A DNA stretch of 64,000 bases, taken from NCBI RefSeq assembly GCF_000379725.1, contig NZ_KB903632.1, positions 186,001 to 250,000 of the forward strand, written 5' to 3'. Made by a program: the position numbers and the translations under genes. Under the pieces are notes generated by a model that was given only the letters and a program-made list of their open reading frames with translations, did no database searches and was not told the origin of the DNA. Source of the DNA: Cytophaga aurantiaca DSM 3654. Lineage in GTDB: Bacteria > Bacteroidota > Bacteroidia > Cytophagales > Cytophagaceae. Positions within the stretch are counted from its first letter, which is position 1. Every line of letters starts with the position of its first letter. Shown one piece after another: positions 26,829-36,100 of the stretch.

Positions 26829-29561
26829 TTATTTGACAATGATTTTTTGGCTTACTGTCGTGCCATTGTACTGAACCACTACATTGTACATGCCTCCTTC
26901 GATTGAAGCAGGTAATTGAAGCGTGTATACCGATTGCGCACTTTCAACTCGTTCAATAGATAAAATTTTATTTCCCATCATGTCATATACACTTATATCA
27001 ACAGGATTGTTATTTGCTCCAGTATATTTAAGCGAAACGTTTTTATCTGCACCAGCAGGATTTGGATAAATAAGCAATGCTTCCTGTGTATTCGTTCCGG
27101 AAAGTATCGGCGTTGTTAACGCTGTCTCCACAACCAATTTAAATCTGTTCGCTGCAGTCAATTCATTTACCCCTACCGTGTACGTGTATGCAAATGTACT
27201 ACTAATCGGAAACTTTTTCTGCAAATATGAATCAAATAAATATGTTTGATAATCATTGTTAATTGAATATTCAGATACAGCCAATCGATACTGGCCAGCT
27301 TTTACATTGTGCGTAAACAAAAAGATCGTATCCACAGCAGCGATGTTCGTATTAAGCGTGTTTATAGAGAGTATAGAAGCATTTTGCTGGTACGAGCCTA
27401 ATGCAGGATAATAGCTATTGTACAATTTATATGCATCCAGTTCGCCATCAAAATCAGAAGTAGCGTCATCCTGAAAAACAATTACGGTTTCATCCAAAAA
27501 GTTTGTCGCGTTAACGCTATCCAATTGCAATCGAAGCAATTGTTTATCTGTGCCAATGCGATATATAGATGGTGCGGTTGTTGTTTTATGTGTTTCGTGC
27601 AACGTTAAAGAAGGCGAAGATGCATTTGCTTTCACCCAGAATCCTTGAGAAGAACTGATCACACCATTGCTACAGTTCACACCTATACCATTAACATACG
27701 TTCTGTACACAGGTGAAGCATTGTTATTGTCCAGATAATAAATCGCATTATCAACACCCACTCTATCTGATGCATCTATCAGGCTCCAGTCAATGGATGC
27801 GGGATACGGATTGCCAACCAGATTCCAACCATCTTCTGCAGCTCCTCCGAAAGTAGAAGTATAGGTAACAGGCAGGGCAATATTACCTTTGTAAGGAGTT
27901 CCTGTCAATGAAACTACTTGCGGACGATCGACATTATCCCGAACAAAAATAGAATATCCCTTCCCTCTGATCAGCGTAGCAGCAGATGATAAACCAGATG
28001 CCGGAAAAGCAGTATAGCCTACATCACGCAAACCGGCGCTTGCTTCATTATAGGTAAATAAACTTGGTGTAGTGCTGTTAAGACCAACTCCTGTGCTTGG
28101 ATTGGAAAATGTTCCTGTAATGGGAATGCTTGCCTGCCATCCCGAAACTTTTGCATTATTGACTGGTGACGATAAATATCTATAGATACGCTTTGATGAA
28201 TAAATGTATTTTTGGACCGTAATGTTTCCATTAAGCGTTGCTCCTGTTAAGTTCGCAATACTCGCTGTAACCGTAGGCGAAGTAGCAAGCAATGTAAGAT
28301 TCCCGTTTGCATTCAGTGCAGCGCCCGGTTGTATGGTTAACACACCTGACTGTTGCTGAGCTGAAGCCAAGGTTACAATAGCCGGTGCTTGAATAAGTAT
28401 ATTATTAAACTTCGTTATTGAAGTACCTGAGACACTTTGAACCGCTCCTTTCCCATTGAATACTACCGTATAACTTCCTGCATTGAAGGTACTGTTATTG
28501 GTAAAGTTTCCTGCTACACTAAAACTACCTGCCGCTGTTTTTGTTCCGGTCCCACTTAATTTTAAACCGTAATAGTTTACTGCCGGTATAGATTGCGGTG
28601 TGGAAGATATAAATTCTATGGTACCGGTAGTCGGGTTAAAGTTGCCGGATATATATACCAGACTTCCGGATATATGAATGGTACCGGCAGTAGCTGTATA
28701 TTGTGTTCCATCCATCGTTACATTATTTACATATAGATCCGCTGTTTCTCCTACTAAAAAACCGCCGCCTAAATACGAATTACCAGAAACAGTAAAATTA
28801 TTATTTCCTCCTTGTACCAAACCTGCATTAAAGGTTGACTGTAAAGTAATATTCTTTACTGAAACCGGCACGTCAATAAATGCATTGGAAATACTATTCT
28901 GATCAAAATAGATATTATCATTTGTTCCCGGAAGACTCGCACCACCAATACCTCCGGAAGTTGCAGACCAGTTTTCTCTATTACTCCATAAAATATTTGT
29001 ATTGTAATAGCTAAAATAACTCAGTTCAATCGTTCCTTGCTGACCGGATTGGTTTTCTGCAGCAATAATAAAACGTACCTGTGTTGTAGCAGGATCCCAC
29101 GAATAATCACTCATGTTGATGGTATAAAACCCTGCACCCGACTGAGGATCCTGTAAATCCTGTTCAGAGATAAATGTACCTGATGCATTATATTCCTGAA
29201 CCTGAATATAAAAGGTTTGTGTACCTCCTGTTAACGCCACTACCTGGTATTGAACCTTACCATATACCTTGTCCAGACTTAATAATCTTGGAGTTGTGCC
29301 TGTTGTAACACTGAACAAGCGGTTGGCATTTCCTCCCGCTGTATTATCCATTTTTAAAATGGCCGAAGACTTCGTTGTTGCTGTCCAGCTTCCTGTTCCA
29401 TTATCTTCCGTCAGCCTCCAGTGTGAAAGATCTGCCGAAGTGGCAAAATTATCCTGATAGATGGCTTTACCTACCCAATATCTGTTTTGTTGCGCGTATA
29501 CTTTTGAACCAAAGAAGATTCCTATAAAGATAAAAGCAAGAATGTTGAATTGCTTATTCAT
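26829..29561 (-). CDS. Large secreted protein with T9SS sorting tail
   Basis: The 910-residue protein has a signal peptide (1-23, ending VYA-QQ), a long beta-rich middle with repeated GNF/SGT-type strands (about residues 230-400) and, near residues 450-640, a region with PVNNAKVSGW, GWNLVGNPYPASIDW and GFWVKANASS seen in large Bacteroidota surface proteins. The tail from about 835 (LIYPNPAGADKNVSLKY, ending SQKIIVK) is a T9SS type A domain. It is the first gene of an apparent operon with the CTERM micro-protein and the exosortase. It may be an adhesin or matrix protein; no catalytic motif was seen. Confidence 0.85.
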   Translation of the reverse strand: MNKQFNILAFIFIGIFFGSKVYAQQNRYWVGKAIYQDNFATSADLSHWRLTEDNGTGSWTATTKSSAILKMDNTAGGNANRLFSVTTGTTPRLLSLDKVYGKVQYQVVALTGGTQTFYIQVQEYNASGTFISEQDLQDPQSGAGFYTINMSDYSWDPATTQVRFIIAAENQSGQQGTIELSYFSYYNTNILWSNRENWSATSGGIGGASLPGTNDNIYFDQNSISNAFIDVPVSVKNITLQSTFNAGLVQGGNNNFTVSGNSYLGGGFLVGETADLYVNNVTMDGTQYTATAGTIHISGSLVYISGNFNPTTGTIEFISSTPQSIPAVNYYGLKLSGTGTKTAAGSFSVAGNFTNNSTFNAGSYTVVFNGKGAVQSVSGTSITKFNNILIQAPAIVTLASAQQQSGVLTIQPGAALNANGNLTLLATSPTVTASIANLTGATLNGNITVQKYIYSSKRIYRYLSSPVNNAKVSGWQASIPITGTFSNPSTGVGLNSTTPSLFTYNEASAGLRDVGYTAFPASGLSSAATLIRGKGYSIFVRDNVDRPQVVSLTGTPYKGNIALPVTYTSTFGGAAEDGWNLVGNPYPASIDWSLIDASDRVGVDNAIYYLDNNNASPVYRTYVNGIGVNCSNGVISSSQGFWVKANASSPSLTLHETHKTTTAPSIYRIGTDKQLLRLQLDSVNATNFLDETVIVFQDDATSDFDGELDAYKLYNSYYPALGSYQQNASILSINTLNTNIAAVDTIFLFTHNVKAGQYRLAVSEYSINNDYQTYLFDSYLQKKFPISSTFAYTYTVGVNELTAANRFKLVVETALTTPILSGTNTQEALLIYPNPAGADKNVSLKYTGANNNPVDISVYDMMGNKILSIERVESAQSVYTLQLPASIEGGMYNVVVQYNGTTVSQKIIVK

Positions 29562-29588
29562 AATTATTTCAATATTTTAAATTTTTAA

Positions 29589-29623
29589 AATAAAGTACTG
29601 AGCTGTTTTATCAGTACTTTATT
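29589..29623. promoter_or_regulatory. Hairpin in the leader of the T9SS/exosortase operon
   Basis: Perfect 13-base arms AATAAAGTACTGA (29589-29601) and TCAGTACTTTATT (29611-29623) with a 9-base loop lie 28 bp before the start codon of the 910-residue protein. It could be an RNA leader structure, attenuator or operator. Confidence 0.55.
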
Positions 29624-30140
29624 AAAAACTACTATATCAAATTACGGATTTTAAGGAAAATAGTATAAAATGGATTGGAGGCGGTCTTGTAATAAAAACA
29701 AGAATTAACGTATGTTAATGAAAGGCTTTATTCCTGAATTTTATACAAAAAGTGTTTAATTATTTAATAAAGAAACATAATATATGACAATCATCATTTT
29801 TCAAATACTGACTATTTAATTATTTATTACAAATCAAATTTTAAATTGAATTATTCCGACTTGATTCTGAATTAAGAATTGTTAATAGGTTTTATTAAAA
29901 ATAAATCCGTATGTATGTTTTAATAATAAATGTTTAAACATTTATTTCCATAAAAGCATTTTAATTATTTTGTCAGTGCGTCAGTCTGTTACCGAACAAA
30001 GCAAATAACCTATTAGTCAATGATTTTTTGATTAGGTGATTGCCTACTAGAAATGAATCTGATCGCAGAAGTAAATAGCTGATGAGGGAATACACCATTA
30101 ATATTATTCTATTTCTTCATCAGCTATTACAGGATCATAT
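29624..30140. other. AT-rich intergenic region, no gene seen
   Basis: About 520 bp of very AT-rich sequence between the leader hairpin and the acyltransferase gene. It contains the promoter of the T9SS operon. No open frame, tRNA or repeat family member was found, only long A/T runs around 29760-29960. Confidence 0.5.
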
Positions 30141-31136
30141 TTAAAAATCTATTTTAATTGATTTTGCCAAAAAATGTGACGGTCTTTCAATTAACAAATA
30201 ATATAAATATGACAATGCCCCTGTCGCAATTACTGCAACGGCAAATACCCAGAATAAATTCTGAAGATCCAGTTTGAACATATCAACTACAATTATAGCC
30301 ACAGCCTGATGAACCAGATAAATTGAATAACTTATCATTCCTCCAAATGCCCATACCTTACTTTCTTCTCTGGTAGAGAAGTATTTAATTTCTGCTGCTA
30401 GCCAATAATATGCTATAAAAGAAAAAGGCAGCAATGTGTATGAAAAATTGATATTGAAATGAAATCTTAACACTGAAGTCAATGTTGCAATTCCCCATAA
30501 AGCTATTCTAAATACATTTATATATCGAACAATAAAATCAGTTGTCGGAAGCTTATGCTGTGTAAACTGTTCTGCCAATAACACTCCAAGCAACCATATC
30601 GGCAAACCTATAATCCAGGTAGTAGCAAAACCAGCCCTATGAAAATTTCCATCAGCATCTCCATTTAAAAATGCGAATAAGATTGTCCATATAGCGCTAA
30701 TTAAAAAAGTGGCTAAGAGTAATTGTTTTAGTTTCCCTCTTTTAATAAGCATCAAAATCAATGGATATAAAATGTAGTATACCACTTCACAAACTAAACT
30801 CCACAACACCTGCATTTCAACCTTAAAATAGATTTGAAACATTAACAATGCTGCAATTGCCGGCAAACCGATACGTATTATTCGTTGTATCAGAAATTGA
30901 ACCGGCTTCATAGGCTTCCCGTTCGCATATGGATAATGAATACAAAAGCCTGAAATAATAAAGAAAACAATTACTGCTGCAACACCAACAAACATGTTGT
31001 TGTACACTCCCCTAATCCCGGTTAATATTAAACTGGAAGAAACAAATTCTTCAGTAAACAACTGAAAACAAAAATGACTTAAAACAACTATACACGCACA
31101 AAACAATCTAATTGTATCTAATCCTTTAATTCTCAT
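30141..31136 (-). CDS. Acyltransferase-3 (OafA-like) membrane protein
   Basis: The 331-residue protein starts KGLDTIRLFCACIVVLSHF, with the conserved first-helix Arg and His of acyltransferase-3 enzymes, and has about ten membrane helices. ISGFCIHYPY and SYSIYLVHQA are family elements. These proteins O-acetylate sugars of surface glycans, using acyl-CoA from the cytoplasm. It is the last gene on the minus strand of the 30-37 kb block, 79 bp from a GT2 gene. Acyl group and target sugar unknown. Confidence 0.9.
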   Translation of the reverse strand: MRIKGLDTIRLFCACIVVLSHFCFQLFTEEFVSSSLILTGIRGVYNNMFVGVAAVIVFFIISGFCIHYPYANGKPMKPVQFLIQRIIRIGLPAIAALLMFQIYFKVEMQVLWSLVCEVVYYILYPLILMLIKRGKLKQLLLATFLISAIWTILFAFLNGDADGNFHRAGFATTWIIGLPIWLLGVLLAEQFTQHKLPTTDFIVRYINVFRIALWGIATLTSVLRFHFNINFSYTLLPFSFIAYYWLAAEIKYFSTREESKVWAFGGMISYSIYLVHQAVAIIVVDMFKLDLQNLFWVFAVAVIATGALSYLYYLLIERPSHFLAKSIKIDF

Positions 31137-31215
31137 AGCTCTACTTTATTGAAAGATTTGAAATAAGCTTTCATTCTAACATCACAACACAAGACTGATT
31201 CTGTCTCTCTACAAT

Positions 31216-32067
31216 TTATGACTTATTTTTAATTCTCTGCTCATACATTTTAGCATCTACTAAAAAACGATACCAAAAACCCTGAAGAAAATGCCAGATC
31301 AAGCCAGGAGTGCCATCAAGAAAGCCTAATAAAAAAATATATCTATAAACAAAGTAGATAAACGGCCTAACAAACAGAGGGATTTTACTATATATCTTTT
31401 CTTTAATCCAACGTTTTCTGGAATATTGTTCCCCGACCAATGTTGATTCAACATTTTGGGATGATGTTGTATGATTAGCAATATGCAACAGATCGATTAC
31501 TTCTCTGGATGCATAGCTATTGTGTTTATTAATCCACCAGGTGAGATCATTCAGATTGTGATCCACCATGTCTTTGTCAAAAAAGATCGTTTTACCTTCC
31601 TCTAAAACAACATGCTCGTCCATCCAACGATCTTCTAATTTAGCAGTACCAGATCTCCAGATCCGTAAAAGATTATGGGGATAAAAACCTCCTCTACGAA
31701 TCCATTTATTCATGAAAATAACTCTCCGTTTCAAAATAATTCCACCTACATCAGCAGGTAAGCCAGGCAATTTATGATTTACCTCATCAATCAGTTCATC
31801 TAGTAAATACTCATCGCAATCCATTCGCATGGTCCAGGTCGTCTCTATCGGACAGTTTTCTAAAGCCCAATTAAATTGACTTGCATAATTCACCCAGGGA
31901 TTTTCATATACCTCTGCACCCAGAGAGCGTGCAATTTCTACGGTTTTATCAGTTGAATAACTATCAATAATAAAAATTTTAGAAGCAATCTTATTTAAAT
32001 TACTTATGCATCTAGCAATATGCTTTTCTTCGTTAAATGTTAAGATTATTACTGTTATAGAATTCAT
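31216..32067 (-). CDS. Family 2 glycosyltransferase (WaaE/KdtX-like)
   Basis: The 283-residue protein begins SITVIILTFNEEKHIARCIS and shows FIIDSYSTDKTVEIAR, then the D-x-D region MRMDCDEYLLDE (about residue 87) and the C-terminal VYRYIFLLGFLDGTPGLIWH. This layout is like LPS core beta-glucosyltransferases of the WaaE/KdtX type. It probably adds a sugar to a lipid-linked unit at the inner face of the membrane, with the C-terminal hydrophobic part touching the membrane. Donor unknown. A VanZ-like gene lies 35 bp upstream. Confidence 0.9.
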   Translation of the reverse strand: MNSITVIILTFNEEKHIARCISNLNKIASKIFIIDSYSTDKTVEIARSLGAEVYENPWVNYASQFNWALENCPIETTWTMRMDCDEYLLDELIDEVNHKLPGLPADVGGIILKRRVIFMNKWIRRGGFYPHNLLRIWRSGTAKLEDRWMDEHVVLEEGKTIFFDKDMVDHNLNDLTWWINKHNSYASREVIDLLHIANHTTSSQNVESTLVGEQYSRKRWIKEKIYSKIPLFVRPFIYFVYRYIFLLGFLDGTPGLIWHFLQGFWYRFLVDAKMYEQRIKNKS

Positions 32068-32102
32068 ACTTTTATATAAAACGATTTGTCTTATATCCCC
32101 GA

Positions 32103-32549
32103 TTAAAATTTAGCTAATCCATTTTTGAATAAAAAGATTGGCAAGCATCCAATTAAAACTCCCAATGAATTGAGAATTACATCATCAATATCGGGGATTC
32201 CTATTGATAGCTTCCATTGCATTAATTCAATTATACAAGATAAAATAATTCCGCTTAAAATAATACTTATTACCCCCTTAATCCGGAATACATACTTACA
32301 TATTAGCGGAAATGGCACAAACAATAATATATTTCCTAAAAAATTAGTGTAGAATTCCCATTGCAATTGATTAGAAGAATTTTTTATTTCTAAAAACCAT
32401 TTAGCGGTATTCATAAAAGGGATTGTATTCAAATGTTGATCAACATCTTCAGCATGAATATTTATTCTTCGCCTGGAAAAGAAAACAATATAGCAGAGCA
32501 GACCAAAGTAAATAAGAGTTACGAAATATTTTACAATTTTACTTATCAC
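32103..32549 (-). CDS. VanZ-like membrane protein
   Basis: The 148-residue protein has four membrane helices, NTIPFMNTAKWFLEI near the N-terminus and IGIPDIDDVILNSLGVLIGC near the end, the same motifs as the protein at 25260-25700. The stop/start junction with the acyltransferase upstream overlaps by 1 bp, so it is translated together with it. Function unknown; the presence of two copies in polysaccharide DNA suggests a membrane role in glycan work. Confidence 0.82.
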   Translation of the reverse strand: MISKIVKYFVTLIYFGLLCYIVFFSRRRINIHAEDVDQHLNTIPFMNTAKWFLEIKNSSNQLQWEFYTNFLGNILLFVPFPLICKYVFRIKGVISIILSGIILSCIIELMQWKLSIGIPDIDDVILNSLGVLIGCLPIFLFKNGLAKF

Positions 32550-33697
32550 TATTTGCCGCTGTTTGAAATTATTATTTTATCCTTAAATTTTAAAAACCAC
32601 TTTTCAAACAAATTCCAGCTGATCAACGCTACCACAACGGTTATACTGATATTCAAAATAATAAAACCTATTGACCAAAAAGTTTGCAGACCAAAAATAA
32701 CTTTAGGCTCTCCTACAATTTTAAGCATGAACTGTCTCACAAGTGGATGAAAGATATAAATGGCATAACTGTATTTACCAAAAAAAACTAAAAAAGAACT
32801 CCTGAATATAGGTCTTAATATAAAGGTATTGCTTGATTGAGTAAGTAAAATCAACATAGAAAAAGTCATTGCTGTTAATGTATATCCAATTGTATATACA
32901 AGAAGATGCTTGCCTGAACTTGGGCCGAATACATAAATCAGAGAAATCGTACTCAAGGCTAAGCCCAATAATATTTTTTTTACGATATGGTAATTAATTT
33001 CCTCATGTTCGCTAATAAACACAGCAACCAAAGCCCCCATTATCAACGCATCCATACGGGTCAAGGTAAACACATAAATAACTTCTGGATCCACTTCAGA
33101 AAGTCCTAAGTAGATCCTTAAAAGCAATGCTGCAGCTATTAAAGTCCATGAAATCATTTTTAGACTTCTGATTGAACTGAAGTATACGATACATGGCCAT
33201 AAAATATAAAATTGCTCTTCAATGGACAATGACCATAAATGTCCTAACCCTCCTCCAAAAAATGTTCCATCCATTACTTGCTTTATATTTGATAGATATA
33301 ACCAAAACCATGCTTGTGATTGTTCTGTCAAAAGCATTTTACTTTGTTCAAATTCAGAAACTCTATTAAAAAGGATCGGATAAATTATGAAGAATATCAG
33401 TATGAGATATAAATAGTATAAAGGAAAAATCCGTAACGTTCTTTTGTAATAAAAAGAGATAAAATAATTGGATCCGCTTTTAGTATTTAATAAAATACGG
33501 GTAATCAAAAAACCTGACAAAACGAAAAATAAATCTACACCTACCCAACCAATTGCGAATAATTCTTTAAAAAAATGATCGAAGGAATTATTAGAAAGGA
33601 TCGGTTGATTTAAAAAATGAAATATAATTACCAACAACACAGCCAGTCCTCTTATGCCGTCCAACTCTACAATATGATTTAATTTAGTCGTTTTCAT
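32549..33697 (-). CDS. Acyltransferase-3 (OafA-like) membrane protein
   Basis: The 382-residue protein starts HIVELDGIRGLAVLLVIIFH, has the catalytic-type His and Arg of acyltransferase-3, and later LWSLSIEEQFYILWP, the family's most conserved stretch. About ten membrane helices. It should transfer an acyl group, often acetyl, to a sugar of the surface glycan. It joins VanZ with a 1-bp overlap and lies 22 bp after the GMC-like oxidoreductase gene. Confidence 0.92.
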   Translation of the reverse strand: MKTTKLNHIVELDGIRGLAVLLVIIFHFLNQPILSNNSFDHFFKELFAIGWVGVDLFFVLSGFLITRILLNTKSGSNYFISFYYKRTLRIFPLYYLYLILIFFIIYPILFNRVSEFEQSKMLLTEQSQAWFWLYLSNIKQVMDGTFFGGGLGHLWSLSIEEQFYILWPCIVYFSSIRSLKMISWTLIAAALLLRIYLGLSEVDPEVIYVFTLTRMDALIMGALVAVFISEHEEINYHIVKKILLGLALSTISLIYVFGPSSGKHLLVYTIGYTLTAMTFSMLILLTQSSNTFILRPIFRSSFLVFFGKYSYAIYIFHPLVRQFMLKIVGEPKVIFGLQTFWSIGFIILNISITVVVALISWNLFEKWFLKFKDKIIISNSGK

Positions 33698-33719
33698 TTT
33701 GCGTGCTTAATAAGGTTAT

Positions 33720-35105
33720 CTATATCGGATATGTTGTTTCAATATGATGCTCTATAAAGCAAAAAAGTGCAGCTGTAGGATTAATCCCACCAGAACGCTG
33801 TAATAAACCTGTATTGAAAACAAATAGATTAACATAAGGATTATACAGTTCTGTTATATCTTTATTTTCATCCGAAGAAAATAATCTGTATGGATGATAC
33901 GTATCTTCTAATTTTAAAGAACTTGCATCGTTATCTTCTAATTCAATAAAATCAATTTTATTTTCTTTTAATATTTTAGCAATCGATTCTTTTATTTTTT
34001 TCAATTTATAAAGCGAATCTTCAGAAATACTATATTCCAATTCAACTCCATTTTGTTTATAGATATCCTGCTCGTTTGATAATACTACACTGTTTTCACT
34101 CTTTGATAATTCAATATCAATATTTAAAAACCAACTTTTATAAACATACAGTTTCTTAAGAAAAAAATAACTGTACACAAACGGGAAGATTGCGAATGCC
34201 TGACTAGCTGCAGAGAATAAAACTTTGGAAGAAAAATCACCTTTAAAGATCAATCGTTTTAAAAATTGAAAAAAGATGAATTTTTCATTGAATACCGGGT
34301 GAATATAGTAAGACACATTATCCATTTCGCCAATTAATCGGGACGTGATCATTGAGCCATTTTCAAACCTGAACTGAAAATCCTGAGAGCCTATCTTGGT
34401 CTGTGTTGTTTCTATCTCAAAAGCCCTAAGGGACACATGATCCGAGAAGCCTTTTGAAACTTCTGCCATGTCAATCAATTCAGATACATGCATCAGTCTT
34501 AAGGATTCAAATGCCCCGGAAGTAAGATAGAACACATCTGCTTCAAATATGGTTGATTCATTATGTGATTCTTGTATTGCAATTGAATGTATTTTACCTT
34601 CAACTTTATTGAGTTTAACAACACGAACATTTGAATGAATAATAACTTGTTTATTTTTAGAAAGATTGAAGTGATTAAATAAATTCCGTTGACTGAATTT
34701 TAACCAAACACCTTGTTTCCGAAACATCCCTGAACCGAAATCATTCTCGGTTAAAATAGGTGGTTGTTTAAAGAAACGGCTCAACACTTTAGAACGATAA
34801 GTTATATTCGATTCAATAACCGTTTTCATTCCATTGGGATTGGAAAAATCTTTATTAGAGAAAAACAAAAGTTGCCCTCCCCATTTTGCCGATGTTCCTC
34901 CCAGACCAAAAAAACGGCCGTCTGAAGTTGCTCTATACAATCCTTTTTTCAATTTAGATACAAAACCAATCTCTGCTTCAGATTTGGTATTCTGATCACC
35001 AACTTCAAATAAATGTACTTCAACATCCGAAAACTTTTCGGTTAGCGCATTTGCTAAATATGATCCATACGTCCCTGCACCTATTATGGCAATCTTCTTT
35101 TTCAT
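33720..35105 (-). CDS. FAD-dependent oxidoreductase, GMC-like
   Basis: The 461-residue protein begins KKKIAIIGAGTYGSYLANAL, an FAD-binding GxGxxG fold, then FGLGGTSAKWGGQLLFF, a segment found in GMC-type and related sugar-alcohol dehydrogenases, and ends with NPYVNLFVFNTGLLQRSGGI with NPTAAL, the usual GMC C-terminal motif. It probably oxidises an alcohol of a sugar or sugar-linked lipid. It lies 5 bp downstream of the aldo/keto reductase gene, so the two may act one after the other. The substrate is unknown; this pair is not a standard nucleotide-sugar pathway. Confidence 0.75.
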   Translation of the reverse strand: MKKKIAIIGAGTYGSYLANALTEKFSDVEVHLFEVGDQNTKSEAEIGFVSKLKKGLYRATSDGRFFGLGGTSAKWGGQLLFFSNKDFSNPNGMKTVIESNITYRSKVLSRFFKQPPILTENDFGSGMFRKQGVWLKFSQRNLFNHFNLSKNKQVIIHSNVRVVKLNKVEGKIHSIAIQESHNESTIFEADVFYLTSGAFESLRLMHVSELIDMAEVSKGFSDHVSLRAFEIETTQTKIGSQDFQFRFENGSMITSRLIGEMDNVSYYIHPVFNEKFIFFQFLKRLIFKGDFSSKVLFSAASQAFAIFPFVYSYFFLKKLYVYKSWFLNIDIELSKSENSVVLSNEQDIYKQNGVELEYSISEDSLYKLKKIKESIAKILKENKIDFIELEDNDASSLKLEDTYHPYRLFSSDENKDITELYNPYVNLFVFNTGLLQRSGGINPTAALFCFIEHHIETTYPI

Positions 35106-35110
35106 AATAA

Positions 35111-36088
35111 TTATTTTGTCTGCAACAGCCGATTGGTAATCCGTTTCTGAATTTCAGTGAATTGTTCAAAGGCATTTGGCGGCAGATTCTTTACTCGATT
35201 CCAGGAATCAATTGTTCCAATTATCTTTTCATTGCTTGAAGAAGTAAATAACGTTATTCCATTTACTGTACTTGCATATTGATGCATTAAAAAAACGTCG
35301 ATCAATTGTTTCTTACAATCAAACCCTAGTTTATCAGATATTGACCTAGCAAATATTTCATCTGAATGCAGAATCGTCTTTACTTGATTCAGGTATTGTA
35401 ACGGACTAAAATAAAAACGTTGCTTAATTTGTGGTCCTCTTTCCAATGATTCCGGCACAGAAAACGGAAAGCTATTACTTGTTTGCAATACTGTATGAGC
35501 GCTATTTAACGTGTTGAATTCTTTTTCAATTATATCAGAAAAACTTGCGATACCAAATTCTTTGATAACACCTTGTCTTTTTTTATTTTCTAAGAAATCA
35601 ATAAGCTCTGCGTTATTTGCATCCGAAATGAGCGGTTCGTGCATTACATAATAATCGATATAATTCGTTTTTAATTCTTTCAAAGAATTGTTCAACGATT
35701 TCTCTGCATTTGCAACACTAAAATCTTTTGGCGTCATTGTAGCACTCGACGCTATACTTTGAGTGGTATTTTTTAGTTTTGATTTTTTAACAACTCTATA
35801 CGCTGAACGAATGATGTTTTGCAAAAAAAGGTTTTTTAATACAGAATTATTTGCAAGTATGCCAAACTTCGTTGTAATGGTAAGTGTATCGCGTTTGTTT
35901 TTTACAAATTCACCTAACATTCCTTCGGCTAAACCAAAACCATACAAAGGAGCTACATCAAAATGCCGGATGCCATTTTCATAAGCCGTTTCTAAGTTTC
36001 GAAGAGCTTGCTTTTTTGTATAGTTGGATGTTAATCTTACACACCCAAATCCCAGATTTACAGTTGAATTAGGATTATCCTGCTTCAT
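35111..36088 (-). CDS. Aldo/keto reductase
   Basis: The 325-residue protein has TIM-barrel AKR features: NGIRHFDVAPLYGFGLAEGM (with the catalytic Asp and Tyr), TITTKFGI (catalytic Lys) and YIDYYVMHEPL (catalytic His). The C-terminal cofactor part is shorter and diverged, with GITLFTSSSNEKIIGTIDSW. It should reduce a carbonyl with NADPH or NADH, or do the reverse. Flanked by a GMC-like oxidoreductase (5 bp) and a GT4 (12 bp), it is likely part of sugar modification. Confidence 0.85.
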   Translation of the reverse strand: MKQDNPNSTVNLGFGCVRLTSNYTKKQALRNLETAYENGIRHFDVAPLYGFGLAEGMLGEFVKNKRDTLTITTKFGILANNSVLKNLFLQNIIRSAYRVVKKSKLKNTTQSIASSATMTPKDFSVANAEKSLNNSLKELKTNYIDYYVMHEPLISDANNAELIDFLENKKRQGVIKEFGIASFSDIIEKEFNTLNSAHTVLQTSNSFPFSVPESLERGPQIKQRFYFSPLQYLNQVKTILHSDEIFARSISDKLGFDCKKQLIDVFLMHQYASTVNGITLFTSSSNEKIIGTIDSWNRVKNLPPNAFEQFTEIQKRITNRLLQTK

Positions 36089-36100
36089 TTTCGTTTTGAA

